A stretch of DNA of 41,703 bases from CAG-273 sp964618105 (GTDB lineage: Bacteria > Bacillota > Clostridia > TANB77 > CAG-508): the NCBI GenBank assembly GCA_964618105.1, contig CAZUAJ010000006.1:1-41703 (forward strand), given 5' to 3'. The notes beneath the pieces are model-generated. The model searched no databases and had not been told where the DNA came from. It was given only the letters and a program-made list of their open reading frames with translations. The translations under genes and the position numbers were made by a program. Below are positions 22,796-32,666 of the stretch, in pieces (positions within the stretch are counted from its first letter, which is position 1; every line of letters begins with the position of its first letter).

Positions 22796-25700
22796 ATGGA
22801 AAAAGTTTTGTATAATTTAACAAACCCACAAAAATCAATTTGGTATACAGAGCAATTTTTTAAAAATACTACTGTTAATAATATTGGTGGAACAATAATT
22901 ATAAAAAATAAAATTAACTGTGATTTATTGAAGAAATCTATTTATGAGTATGTAAAAACAAATGATAGTTTTCTTATTAAACTGTGCTTTGATGAAAATG
23001 GGGATATAAAGCAATATATTGAAGAGTTTTCGCCATTTGACATTGACTATATTTCCCTTTCTTCTTTAGATGAGTTGCATAATTTTGAAAAAAATGATTG
23101 TGAAAAAAAATTTAATATGATTGATTCTAATCTTTTTCGTTTTACAATTTTTAGTCTTCCAGATGGTAGTGGTGGAGTTGTATTAACTGTGCACCATATT
23201 ATTTCTGATGCTCAAACTGTTAATCAAGTAGCTACAAAACTTATGAATTTTTATTCAAGTTTTTTAAATAACTCTACTCCAGAAGTCTTAGAAACTTCTT
23301 ATGTTGATTATATTAATTCTGAACAAAATTATCTATCAAGTGAAAAATATAATAATGACAAAACTTTTTGGGAAAATTTATTTGAAAACCCTTTTGTTTC
23401 AGCAAGCTTATCAACAAAGTCATTTGATAGTTCTTCAATGTATAGTTCTAGTAGAGAAAGCTTTCTAATTGAAAAAGAAAAAATGAATAAAATAAATGAT
23501 TATTGCAAATTAAATAATATTTCTTGCTATCACTTTTTTATGTCCATTTTTTCATTATATATTGGAAAGGTAACTAATGAAAAAAAATTTGTTATTGGTA
23601 CACCTATTTTAAATAGAACTAATTTTAAAGAAAAAAATACTGCCGGTATGTTTATTAGTACTGTACCTTTTTTAGTAAATTTAGAAAAAAACATTCAATT
23701 TTCTAATTTTGCATCAAAAATGGGTGCACAAACATTGTCTGTTCTTAGACACCAAAAGTATCCATATCAAGCAATTTTAGAATATGTTAGAAAACAAGAT
23801 GCTTCTTTGCCAAATTTATACAATATAATGATTTCATATCAAATAAATAAATCTAATGGCAGTATTAATGATATTCCTTATACTACTAGGTGGACTCATA
23901 GTAATACAAATATGGATGAATTGGATATTCATTTGTTTGACATAAACGATACAGGAGAGTTAAGTATTGCTTATGATTATCAGCTTGCTAAATATACTCA
24001 AAAAGATATTGAATTACTGCATAAAAGAATTGTGTATATAATAAATCAGGTTCTTAACAATAAAGACATATTAACAAATGAAATAGAGCTTGTTTTGCCT
24101 GAAGAGAAAGATTTTATGCTTAATATATATAATAAGCCAATAAATATTCCTATAGCAAAAACTGTAATTGATTTATTTGAAGAACAAGTATTGCAAAGCC
24201 CTAACAATATTGCTTTATGTTTTAAAAGTGAACAATTTACTTATTTACAATTAAATAACTCTGTAAATTATGTATCTTCTTATTTATATGAAAATAATAT
24301 TAGAAAAGGAGATAAAATTTGTTTATTCTTTTCTAATTCTATTGAACTTGTTGTTAGTATTTTAGCTGTATTAAAGTTAGGAGCTTGTTATATACCTATT
24401 GATGTTTCATACCCAATAGATCGCGTTAAATATATTGCGCAAAATAGTAATTGCAAAAAAATATTAACTACTTCTACTCAACTTAACAAATTAGGAGATT
24501 TAAGTTCAATTTGTTTAGAAGTGAATTTACCTACAATTAAAAAATTTGCAAATACAATTTCCAAAAATACATACAAACCTTGTTTAAATGATTTAGCTTA
24601 TATTATTTATACTTCAGGCTCTACTGGAAACCCAAAAGGTGTACAAATTGCCCACAAAAGTTTATCAAACTATATTATTTGGGCAAATAAACAATATGTA
24701 AATGGAGAAATTACTAATTTTCCTTTGTATTCTTCTATTTCATTTGATTTAACAGTAACGTCTGTATTTACGCCTTTAATTTCAGGAAATGCAATTTATA
24801 TTTATGAAAATACTAATCCGCAATTATTGCTAAAAGAAATTATTGATGATAAAAAAGTACAAATTATAAAATTAACACCTGCACATTTAACATTATTACA
24901 AGATTTAGCATCTCCTGAATCTATTGTTACAAAATTAATTGTTGGTGGAGATATTTTAACAAATGAATCATGTCAAAAAATATCAACTGCATTTTCTCAC
25001 TGTGTACACATATTTAATGAATATGGTCCAACTGAAGCAACTGTTGGATGTATGATTTATGAATATAGTAAAAATGAATACCCTACAGTTCCAATTGGAA
25101 TTCCTGCTGATAATACAAATTTATTTGTTTTAAATAGTGACTTTAATTTGGTTCCTTTTGGCTATAATGGTCAATTGTACATTGCTGGCGAAGGGCTTTC
25201 GAAAGGCTATGTTAAGTTACCTGAAATGACTGCTTCAAGATTTATTAATTGCCCATTTATTGAAAATGGTTTAATGTATAATTCAGGTGATATTGTTAAA
25301 TTATACAATACCGGTGTTATGGAATGTATTGGTCGTAGCGATTTTCAAGTAAAAATAAATGGTTTTAGAATAGAAATTGGAGAGATACAATCAAAAATTT
25401 TAACTTACCCTTGTGTAAAAGATTGTTATGTAACAGCTTTAGATATAAAGGGCACTAAAGTTTTATGTACATATTATGTTGCTTCTACGGAAATTGATGT
25501 AAATAACTTAAAAAATTATTTACAAAAAGCTCTTCCAATGTATATGGTACCTAAGTATTTTGTTAGTTTGAGTGAAATTCCGCTTACAGGAAATGGCAAA
25601 ATAAATAAAAAATTACTGCCATTACCTACTTTAGAAGAGCCTAAAGAATTTGTAAAACCCGAAAATGAAATTGAACAAATTTTACATGACATTTTCTGTG

Positions 25701-27067
25701 AATTATTACAAATTTCAGAAATAAGTGTAAATTCAAACATTTTTGATTATTATGTAGATTCACTAACAATTATAAAGGCTCAAACCAAATTATATAGTAT
25801 AGGTTACAATATAAATACTCAAGACTTTTATGATTATCCTACTATTAGAAGATTAGCTTCACACATATTAAATAAAACTGTTTCAAATTCTAATATAGTA
25901 AATGAAGAAGTTCCTACTATTTCAGAATTAATAAGGCCTAACAAAAATAAAACAACATTTAACAATATTTTATTATTTGGTGTTACTGGATTTTTGGGGT
26001 CACATATTTTACATGAACTGTTAGTTAAAACAAATTCAAAAATTTACTGTATTATACGTGAAAAAAATAATCTAAATGCAATTGCCAGATTTTATGAAAA
26101 GTTTAATTTTTATTTTCCAAATGAAAATATTAATAATTATACTAATAGAATTAATTTAATTACTGGAAATATTTTAAAAGATAATTTTAGCTTATCAAAT
26201 GAACAATACAACTTTCTTGGAAATAATATAGATTGTGTAATAAATTCAGCTGCATTAGTAAAACATTATGGAAAATACGAGGAATTTTATAGTACAAATG
26301 TTGAAGGTACACAAAAAATAACTGATTTTTGTATTAAATACAATATTCCTTTACATTATATTTCCACAATTTCAGTGTCTGGATATGGCTTAGTAAATAG
26401 CTCAAATACAATTTTCAGTGAAGAAAACTTTTATATTGGACAAAGCTATGAAGATAATGTATATGTAAAAAGTAAATTTGAAGCAGAAAAATTAATATTA
26501 AATGCTTGTAAAAATACTAATTTATGTGCTACTATTTATAGAATAGGAAATATTACTAATCGTTTTTCAGATGGAATGTTTCAACAAAATGCTCGTGAAA
26601 ATTCTTTTTTGAATAGAATATCAGCTGTAATAAATCTTCATTGCATACCTAAACAGCTTTTAAATATTCCTATAGAATTTACGCCAGTAGATTATTGTGC
26701 AAACTTTATAGTATCTTTATTAACAGCAGATATTAGGCAAAATAATTTAACAATTTATCATTTGTTTAATCAAAATTATCTTGATTTTAGCAAATTGTTT
26801 GATTTTTTAAACAATCTTAACATTAATATGGAAATATGTGATATTGAAGATTTTGAAAAACTTATATTAAGTAGTAAAAATAATTATTTTGGAATTATTA
26901 GTTATCTTTCTAATATAAAAAATAACAATTTTAATTGGGCAATACTTGATAATAATTATACAAATTCTATTTTAGAAAAGTTAAATTTGTCATGGCCTAA
27001 AATTACAGATGATTATTTGCAGTCTGTAGTAAATTATCTAAAGAAAAATAAATTTATAGGTGATTAA
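22796..27067 (+). CDS. Single-module NRPS (C-A-T-R), predicted Asn-specific
   Basis: A 1423-residue non-ribosomal peptide synthetase. The condensation domain (about 1-430) has HHIISDA (H133, H134, D138; the usual final Gly is Ala). The adenylation domain (about 455-960) has YTSGSTGNPKG, NEYGPTEATVG, YNSGDIV, NGFRIEIGEI and GNGKINKK. Reading its pocket against GrsA gives D-L-T-K-I-G-E-V-G-K, an asparagine-type code. The carrier domain has VDSL in place of GGxSL, with the Ser kept. The terminal NAD(P)-dependent reductase has GVTGFLGSHIL and YVKSKFEAE (YxxxK). A lone module starting with C suggests acyl-Asn released as aldehyde or alcohol. The start ATG at 22796 follows GGGGAGA; 25 upstream codons lack a site. 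The kinase gene follows by two bases. Confidence 0.92.
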   Translation: MEKVLYNLTNPQKSIWYTEQFFKNTTVNNIGGTIIIKNKINCDLLKKSIYEYVKTNDSFLIKLCFDENGDIKQYIEEFSPFDIDYISLSSLDELHNFEKNDCEKKFNMIDSNLFRFTIFSLPDGSGGVVLTVHHIISDAQTVNQVATKLMNFYSSFLNNSTPEVLETSYVDYINSEQNYLSSEKYNNDKTFWENLFENPFVSASLSTKSFDSSSMYSSSRESFLIEKEKMNKINDYCKLNNISCYHFFMSIFSLYIGKVTNEKKFVIGTPILNRTNFKEKNTAGMFISTVPFLVNLEKNIQFSNFASKMGAQTLSVLRHQKYPYQAILEYVRKQDASLPNLYNIMISYQINKSNGSINDIPYTTRWTHSNTNMDELDIHLFDINDTGELSIAYDYQLAKYTQKDIELLHKRIVYIINQVLNNKDILTNEIELVLPEEKDFMLNIYNKPINIPIAKTVIDLFEEQVLQSPNNIALCFKSEQFTYLQLNNSVNYVSSYLYENNIRKGDKICLFFSNSIELVVSILAVLKLGACYIPIDVSYPIDRVKYIAQNSNCKKILTTSTQLNKLGDLSSICLEVNLPTIKKFANTISKNTYKPCLNDLAYIIYTSGSTGNPKGVQIAHKSLSNYIIWANKQYVNGEITNFPLYSSISFDLTVTSVFTPLISGNAIYIYENTNPQLLLKEIIDDKKVQIIKLTPAHLTLLQDLASPESIVTKLIVGGDILTNESCQKISTAFSHCVHIFNEYGPTEATVGCMIYEYSKNEYPTVPIGIPADNTNLFVLNSDFNLVPFGYNGQLYIAGEGLSKGYVKLPEMTASRFINCPFIENGLMYNSGDIVKLYNTGVMECIGRSDFQVKINGFRIEIGEIQSKILTYPCVKDCYVTALDIKGTKVLCTYYVASTEIDVNNLKNYLQKALPMYMVPKYFVSLSEIPLTGNGKINKKLLPLPTLEEPKEFVKPENEIEQILHDIFCELLQISEISVNSNIFDYYVDSLTIIKAQTKLYSIGYNINTQDFYDYPTIRRLASHILNKTVSNSNIVNEEVPTISELIRPNKNKTTFNNILLFGVTGFLGSHILHELLVKTNSKIYCIIREKNNLNAIARFYEKFNFYFPNENINNYTNRINLITGNILKDNFSLSNEQYNFLGNNIDCVINSAALVKHYGKYEEFYSTNVEGTQKITDFCIKYNIPLHYISTISVSGYGLVNSSNTIFSEENFYIGQSYEDNVYVKSKFEAEKLILNACKNTNLCATIYRIGNITNRFSDGMFQQNARENSFLNRISAVINLHCIPKQLLNIPIEFTPVDYCANFIVSLLTADIRQNNLTIYHLFNQNYLDFSKLFDFLNNLNINMEICDIEDFEKLILSSKNNYFGIISYLSNIKNNNFNWAILDNNYTNSILEKLNLSWPKITDDYLQSVVNYLKKNKFIGD

Positions 27068-27069
27068 AT

Positions 27070-29052
27070 ATGAAATTAAATGTACTATCAAAAATAAAGT
27101 CATATAAAGCATTAGCATTTTTAGATGCTATAATAGCTGCTTTAATTATGATAATATTATATTTTACTTTGCCATCTATTTTGAACTATCCACCAAACTC
27201 TATAGATAATAATTTTCAAGTTGAAATAGTTGGAATTAAATATACTCATCAGTTTGTTATACTATCTACAATTATAATTGCTTTAGTATATATTAGTTTT
27301 AGGTTTATATATAATAAAATAAATTTTAGCCCAGATGCTAATAAAACAGCATTATTAAAAATAAGGGAAAAATGTTTCAATTTCCCTTATTTGATGATAC
27401 TTTTAATATCTTTTATTCCAGCTATTATTTGTGGAATTTTATTAGTAGTTTTTAAAACTGATTTTGAATTATTATTAAAATTATGTATTGTTATATTATC
27501 TTTTGGAACAGTTTACTCAATTATTTCTTATATGGTTGGAAAAAATTACTTTGAAAGCAAACTTATTGAATCTTCTGCTATTGTAGGAAATAAAAAAGGT
27601 GGAATTAGACTAGATATTTTTAAAAAGTTGTTAATAGAAATGCTTCCTTTATTTTTATATTCATTTATTTTATTATTATTAATTAGTACTACTATTATGA
27701 CAACTGAAAAAGGAGATTTATTATATAATATTTATAGAAATGAATTAGAAAAAGAATTCAACATTTCAAATGTTTATACTTTAACAGAAGTAAAAAATAA
27801 ATTAAATACTTTATCACTAAATTCTCAAAATGACCATTATGTAATTTTATCTGCTGAAGATGGAAGTGTATATTATTCAAAGGAACCTTTAAATGACTTT
27901 TTTATAAAATATGCTCTTACATATTATGATGAAATGAATGGACATATTTTTGAATATTATGGTCAGGATTCTCAAGCAGCAGTTATAAAAGTACATACTG
28001 ATCAAGGTGATTATTTTGTTGGTATTCGCTTTTTTGTATTTGCAAATGGAGTTATAACACCATTTATTATTGTTACTACTATTTTAATTATATTTAATTT
28101 AATATTTGTTGTTTATATTGGAAAAGGATTATCAAATGATATTAAAAATGTTAACACTGGTATGAATAATATTTCTAATTCGGAAAATATAGTTTTAGCA
28201 CAAAATTTACCAATTACATCTAATGATGAAATGGCAGATTTGATTTTAGCTTTTAATAAAATTCAAGACTTAACAAGAAATTACGTTAATCAAATTCATG
28301 ATAATCAAAACATGCTTATGGAAAGAGAGCGTTTAGCTTCACTTGGTCAATTAATTGGTGGAATTGCTCATAACTTAAAGACTCCTATAATGTCCATTTC
28401 TGGTGCAGCTGAAGGTTTAACAGATTTGGTAAAAGAATATGAAGCATCTGTAGGAGATCCTGAAGTTACTGTACAAGACCATCATGATATTGCTAGAGAT
28501 ATGCAAGAATGGATAGAAAAAGTAAGAACATATACTGAATATATGTCAGATGTTATTACAGCTGTTAAAGGTCAAGCTGTTACAATGTCTGAAGAACAAG
28601 CTGTTTCATTTACTTTAGACGAACTTGTAAAACGAGTAAATATTTTAATGAAGCATGAATTAAAAAATGCTTTAATTGACTTAAATGTTTCTATGAAAGC
28701 TGATGAAAGTACTATATTAAAAGGAAATATTAATAGCTTAGTTCAAGTTATAAATAATATAATTTCAAATGCTATTCAAGCTTATAATGGTGAACCAAAT
28801 AATAAAATCGATTTAATTTTGAAAAAGGAAAATAATAGTATTGTTATTTCAGTAAAAGACTATGGATGTGGTTTGCCTAAAGAAGTACAGCAAAAATTAT
28901 TTAAAGAAATGATAACAACAAAAGGTAAAAATGGCACTGGACTTGGCTTATTTATGTCATATTCTACTATCCGCGCACATTTCAATGGAAATATGAATTA
29001 TGAAACTAAAACGGGAAAAGGTACAACATTTAATATAATATTGCCATTGTAA
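27070..29052 (+). CDS. Sensor histidine kinase with extracytoplasmic domain
   Basis: A 660-residue membrane kinase. There are membrane segments near residues 15-40, 58-80, 105-130, 135-160 and 195-220, then an extracytoplasmic stretch (about 220-320), another helix near 328-350 and a HAMP-like linker. The H-box is LIGGIAHNLKTPIMS (H434) and the ATPase domain shows NNIISNAIQAY (N), DYGCGLP (G1) and GTGLGLFMSY (G2). It starts two bases after the NRPS stop, so it is in the same transcript. It may sense the NRPS product or the state of the envelope. A terminator follows. Confidence 0.9.
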   Translation: MKLNVLSKIKSYKALAFLDAIIAALIMIILYFTLPSILNYPPNSIDNNFQVEIVGIKYTHQFVILSTIIIALVYISFRFIYNKINFSPDANKTALLKIREKCFNFPYLMILLISFIPAIICGILLVVFKTDFELLLKLCIVILSFGTVYSIISYMVGKNYFESKLIESSAIVGNKKGGIRLDIFKKLLIEMLPLFLYSFILLLLISTTIMTTEKGDLLYNIYRNELEKEFNISNVYTLTEVKNKLNTLSLNSQNDHYVILSAEDGSVYYSKEPLNDFFIKYALTYYDEMNGHIFEYYGQDSQAAVIKVHTDQGDYFVGIRFFVFANGVITPFIIVTTILIIFNLIFVVYIGKGLSNDIKNVNTGMNNISNSENIVLAQNLPITSNDEMADLILAFNKIQDLTRNYVNQIHDNQNMLMERERLASLGQLIGGIAHNLKTPIMSISGAAEGLTDLVKEYEASVGDPEVTVQDHHDIARDMQEWIEKVRTYTEYMSDVITAVKGQAVTMSEEQAVSFTLDELVKRVNILMKHELKNALIDLNVSMKADESTILKGNINSLVQVINNIISNAIQAYNGEPNNKIDLILKKENNSIVISVKDYGCGLPKEVQQKLFKEMITTKGKNGTGLGLFMSYSTIRAHFNGNMNYETKTGKGTTFNIILPL

Positions 29053-29069
29053 ATATAAATTAATATGTT

Positions 29070-29106
29070 AAAAAAACTAGAATTTCAACGAAATTCCAGT
29101 TTTTTT
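29070..29106 (+). terminator. Terminator of the NRPS-kinase operon
   Basis: A 17-bp stem with one mismatch (29070-29086 with 29090-29106), AAC loop and T7 tail. Confidence 0.88.
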
Positions 29107-29129
29107 ATGTTATTTTTTGTAATAAATAC

Positions 29130-29157
29130 TGTACAACGTATCAAATTATGATATAAT
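29130..29157 (+). promoter_or_regulatory. Promoter of the HD-GYP regulator
   Basis: TGTACA (29130-29135), a 16-base spacer and TATAAT (29152-29157). The -35 box is weak, which could mean activator control. Confidence 0.5.
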
Positions 29158-29206
29158 ATTATTGTCATCTTTGGTACGCTAATTTTACTATATATGAGGT
29201 GAAATT

Positions 29207-30256
29207 ATGAGAAAAAACATACAACATGCAAATGATAAAGGTTATAAAATTATAGCAGTTGATGATGAAGAAGGAATTGTTGATTCTTTATCAATTTTCT
29301 TAAAAAGGTCTGGTTATAACTTTACAGGTGTTACTGATCCTATGGAAGCAATTGAAAAAGTAAAAAATGAACACTATGATTTAATGATTTTAGACTTTAT
29401 TATGACACCAATTCATGGTGATCAAGTTGTTAAAGAAATACGTAAATTCAATAAAGAATTATATATTTTATTATTAACTGGTCATAAAGATTTAGCCCCA
29501 CCTTTAGAAACAATACGTAAATTAGATATTCAAGGCTATTGTGAAAAAAGTGATAAGTTTGACCAATTACTTCTTTTAATTGAGTCTGGTATAAAATCAA
29601 TTGAACAGATGAATGAAATTAAAAGAATAAATGAAGAGCTTTCTAGTACTTATGAAAAATTAGAAAGGGCTTACTTAGATAGTGTTCAAACATTAAGATA
29701 TACAGTTGAAGCCAAAGATCCTTATACAAGAGGTCATTCAGATAGAGTTTCTAAATATTCTGTTTTACTTGGAAAATATTTAGGCTTATCTGATACTGAT
29801 TTAAAAACATTAGAAATTGGCGGTTTATTCCATGATATTGGGAAAATAGGTATTCCTGATAGTATTTTATTAAAAGAGTCAAAACTTACAGATGATGAAT
29901 ATTCACAAATTAAAAATCATCCTTCAATTGGTGCACATATTATGTGTAATGCAACAATTTTTCAAGATATCATACCTATTGTAAAACATCATCATGAAAA
30001 ATTTGACGGTACTGGTTACCCTGGTAGATTAAAAGGAAATGATATTCCTTATTTAGCTAGAATTGCAGCTGTTGCAGATACTTTTGATGCAATGACATCA
30101 AAAAGAACATATCGTGATCCACTAAGTTTAGATATTGTAAAAGCTGAAATTGAAAAGTGTTCAGGAACTCAGTTTGACCCTGAAATTGCAAAAGTATTTT
30201 TAGATATTTTAAATAATCATTATGATGAAATTGAAGAAATTCAAACAGAATTTTAA
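29207..30256 (+). CDS. Response regulator with HD-GYP domain
   Basis: A 349-residue two-domain protein. The receiver (about 12-130) has the acidic pair D19/D20, phospho-acceptor D63 (MILDFIMTP), LLTGHKDL and a Lys in YCEKSDK. A helical linker leads to an HD-GYP domain (about 165-349) with FHDIGKIGIPD, KNHPSIGAH and HHEKFDGTGYPG, the metal and GYP motifs of c-di-GMP phosphodiesterases. It probably hydrolyses c-di-GMP when phosphorylated. It follows the kinase gene after a terminator and its own weak promoter, and it is the natural partner of that kinase. The AGGTGAAATT site fixes the start. Confidence 0.92.
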   Translation: MRKNIQHANDKGYKIIAVDDEEGIVDSLSIFLKRSGYNFTGVTDPMEAIEKVKNEHYDLMILDFIMTPIHGDQVVKEIRKFNKELYILLLTGHKDLAPPLETIRKLDIQGYCEKSDKFDQLLLLIESGIKSIEQMNEIKRINEELSSTYEKLERAYLDSVQTLRYTVEAKDPYTRGHSDRVSKYSVLLGKYLGLSDTDLKTLEIGGLFHDIGKIGIPDSILLKESKLTDDEYSQIKNHPSIGAHIMCNATIFQDIIPIVKHHHEKFDGTGYPGRLKGNDIPYLARIAAVADTFDAMTSKRTYRDPLSLDIVKAEIEKCSGTQFDPEIAKVFLDILNNHYDEIEEIQTEF

Positions 30257-30260
30257 ATTA

Positions 30261-30291
30261 AAAAATTGTGGTTCTTTGAACCACAATTTTT
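30261..30291. terminator. Bidirectional terminator, HD-GYP / tex
   Basis: AAAAATTGTGGTTC and GAACCACAATTTTT form a perfect 14-bp stem with a TTT loop between convergent genes. It reaches the stop codon of tex. Confidence 0.92.
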
Positions 30292-32473
30292 ATGCATCTT
30301 TTATTGAAAGTTGAACTTTTTGTCTTTCTAAGTTAATTCCAATAACCTTAACTTTTACAATATCACCAACTGCAATTACATCAGAAGGATTTTTTATATA
30401 ACCATTACTTAATTGTGAAATATGTACTAAACCATCATGTTTTACACCAATATCAACAAATGCTCCAAAGTCTGTAACATTTCTAACAGTTCCAGTTAAT
30501 ATCATTCCATCTCTTAAATCTTCAAATTTAAGCACATCCGCTCTTAAAATTTGTTTAGGCATTTCATCTCTAGGATCTCTCCCTGGTTTTGACATTTCTT
30601 CAATAATATCTGTTAATGTCATTTCCCCTACTTCTAACTCTTTTGCAGTTTCTTTTACATTTATTTCTGCTAGTTTTACTTTTATTTGTACTTGTTTTTC
30701 TTTATTTAATAAATCTTCCTTTTTGTAACCCAATTTATTAAGTAAATTTTCAGCAGCTTTGTAGCTTTCTGGGTGAACTCCTGTAATTTCTAAAGCATTT
30801 TTTCCGCCTGGTATTCTAATAAATCCAGCACATTGCTCAAATGCACTTTTGCCTAATTTTGGAACTTTAAGTAATTCTTTTCTTTCTGTTAATTTTCCAT
30901 TTTCATCACGATATTTTACAATATTATTTGCAATTGTTTTATTAATTCCTGCAACATATGCAAGTAACGAAGGAGTAGCAGTGTTTACATCAACACCAAC
31001 TTCATTTACTGCATTTTCTACAACACCTGTTAAGCTTTCAGTCAATTTCTTTTGGTCAACATCATGTTGATATTGACCTACCCCAATTGCTTTTGGATCT
31101 ATTTTTACAAGCTCCGCAAGTGGGTCTTGTAATCTTCTTGCAATTGATATAGCTCCTCTTAAAGATACATTTATATCAGGGTATTCTTCTGTTGCAAGTT
31201 TTGATGCTGAATATACTGATGCACCTGCTTCACTTACTATTGCATAATGCAGTGGTCTTTCAACTTCTTTAATCATATCCGCCACAAAGCTTTCAGACTC
31301 TCTTGATGCTGTTCCATTACCTATTGCAATAATATCAATATTGTGTTTTGCAATTAATGCTTTTAGCTCTTTTTTTGCACCTTCAACATCATTTTGTGGC
31401 TCTGTTGGGTACACTGTAGTTGTTGCAAGTAATTTGCCTGTTTCATCAATTACAGCAATTTTGCAACCTGTACGGTATGCAGGATCAAATCCCATTACTG
31501 TTAAGCCTTTTAAAGGTGCTGCTAATAGTAAAGGTTTTGCATTTTTGCCAAACACTTTAATTGCTTGGTTTTCAGCCTTTTCTGATAAGTCGGAACGAAT
31601 TTCTCTTTCAATAGATGGCTCAATTAATCTTGACCAACTATCTGAAATTGTATCTTTTAAAATTGTGGTAAATTGAGTTTTTCCTTTAATAATATCTCTA
31701 TTTATGTAATCTATAATTTTGTCTTCTGGCTTTTCAATTTTTACTTTTAAAAATTCTTCTGTTTCACCACGATTAATAGCCAAAATTCTATGACTTGGCA
31801 AATGATTTACCTTTTCACTAAATTCATAATACATGTTATATGCAGTATTTTCTTCAGGTTTTGTAGCTTTTGTAATAATAACCCCTTCCCTATAACACAT
31901 ACGCTTAATTTGTTTACGATATTCTGGGTTGTCAGATATAATTTCAGCAATAATATCTTTTGCACCTTGAATAGCATCTTCAACAGTTGCAACAACTTTA
32001 TCTTTATTATTTTTGTCTTCATCTGATAAAGAATTTATATTCACATATTGTTCTGCAATTTGCTCAATAGGTGTTTTTTCTGTTTGCGCTAAAATAATTT
32101 CTGCTAAAGACTCTAATCCTTTAGCCTTAGCAACTGTAGCTCTTGTTTTTTTCTTTTGCTTATATGGTCTGTATATATCTTCAACTTCTGATAATGTTTT
32201 AGCATTTTCTAAATTTTTAACTATTTCATCTGTAAGTTTGCCTTGATTTTCTATAGATGTTTTTACTTCTTCCTTTCTAGTCTCTAAATTACGTAAATAT
32301 GTAAGCCTTTCACCCAAATCTCTTAGTATTTCATCTGAAAGCCCACCTGTGACTTCTTTTCTATAACGTGCAATAAAAGGAATTGTATTTCCTCCATCAA
32401 TTAACTCTACCGTTCTTACAACTTGCACTAATTTTATATTTAATTCTTCTGCAATTCTCTCTTGTATATTCAT
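30290..32473 (-). CDS. tex: Tex-family RNA-binding transcription accessory protein
   Basis: A 727-residue Tex protein, normal length. The N-terminal helical part has IPFIARYRKEVTGGLSDE, the classic Tex start. A YqgF-like RNase H fold follows (GFDPAYRTGCKIAVID, IIAIGNGTASRESE), then helix-hairpin-helix motifs (VNTATPSLLAYVAGI, LLKVPKLGKSAFEQCAG) and a C-terminal S1 RNA-binding domain (MILTGTVRNVTDFGAFVDIG, DGLVHISQLS). It is a cytosolic nucleic-acid-binding factor thought to act in transcription. AAAGGAAG precedes the ATG. A foldback repeat begins 21 bases upstream of the start. Confidence 0.95.
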   Translation of the reverse strand: MNIQERIAEELNIKLVQVVRTVELIDGGNTIPFIARYRKEVTGGLSDEILRDLGERLTYLRNLETRKEEVKTSIENQGKLTDEIVKNLENAKTLSEVEDIYRPYKQKKKTRATVAKAKGLESLAEIILAQTEKTPIEQIAEQYVNINSLSDEDKNNKDKVVATVEDAIQGAKDIIAEIISDNPEYRKQIKRMCYREGVIITKATKPEENTAYNMYYEFSEKVNHLPSHRILAINRGETEEFLKVKIEKPEDKIIDYINRDIIKGKTQFTTILKDTISDSWSRLIEPSIEREIRSDLSEKAENQAIKVFGKNAKPLLLAAPLKGLTVMGFDPAYRTGCKIAVIDETGKLLATTTVYPTEPQNDVEGAKKELKALIAKHNIDIIAIGNGTASRESESFVADMIKEVERPLHYAIVSEAGASVYSASKLATEEYPDINVSLRGAISIARRLQDPLAELVKIDPKAIGVGQYQHDVDQKKLTESLTGVVENAVNEVGVDVNTATPSLLAYVAGINKTIANNIVKYRDENGKLTERKELLKVPKLGKSAFEQCAGFIRIPGGKNALEITGVHPESYKAAENLLNKLGYKKEDLLNKEKQVQIKVKLAEINVKETAKELEVGEMTLTDIIEEMSKPGRDPRDEMPKQILRADVLKFEDLRDGMILTGTVRNVTDFGAFVDIGVKHDGLVHISQLSNGYIKNPSDVIAVGDIVKVKVIGINLERQKVQLSIKDA

Positions 32474-32493
32474 ATTATCTTCCTTTCATTTAT

Positions 32494-32666
32494 TGTCAGT
32501 TTTGGGGACGTTCCTTAAGCTGACAAAAGTGTCAGTTTTGGGGACAGACCTTAAACTTATTATAAAAATAAATTAATTATAAAACTAAACTTTATAAAAT
32601 TTAATTAAAGGTCTGTCCCTTTGACTGACAAAAGTGTCAGTTAAAGGAACGTCCCAAAAACTGACA
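32494..32666. repeat. GGGGAC-type foldback repeat (REP/MITE-like)
   Basis: A 173-bp imperfect palindrome. A left arm of about 60 bases (from TGTCAGTTTTGGGGACGTTC) is inverted at the right end (32607-32666), around an AT-rich centre of about 50 bases. Each arm itself contains two TGTCAG units, with GGGACGTTCC and GGGACAGACC. The right arm runs into the ABC-F gene and encodes its end. Similar GGGGAC-core repeats are scattered in many Clostridia. No transposase is inside, so mobility would need help in trans. Confidence 0.85.
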
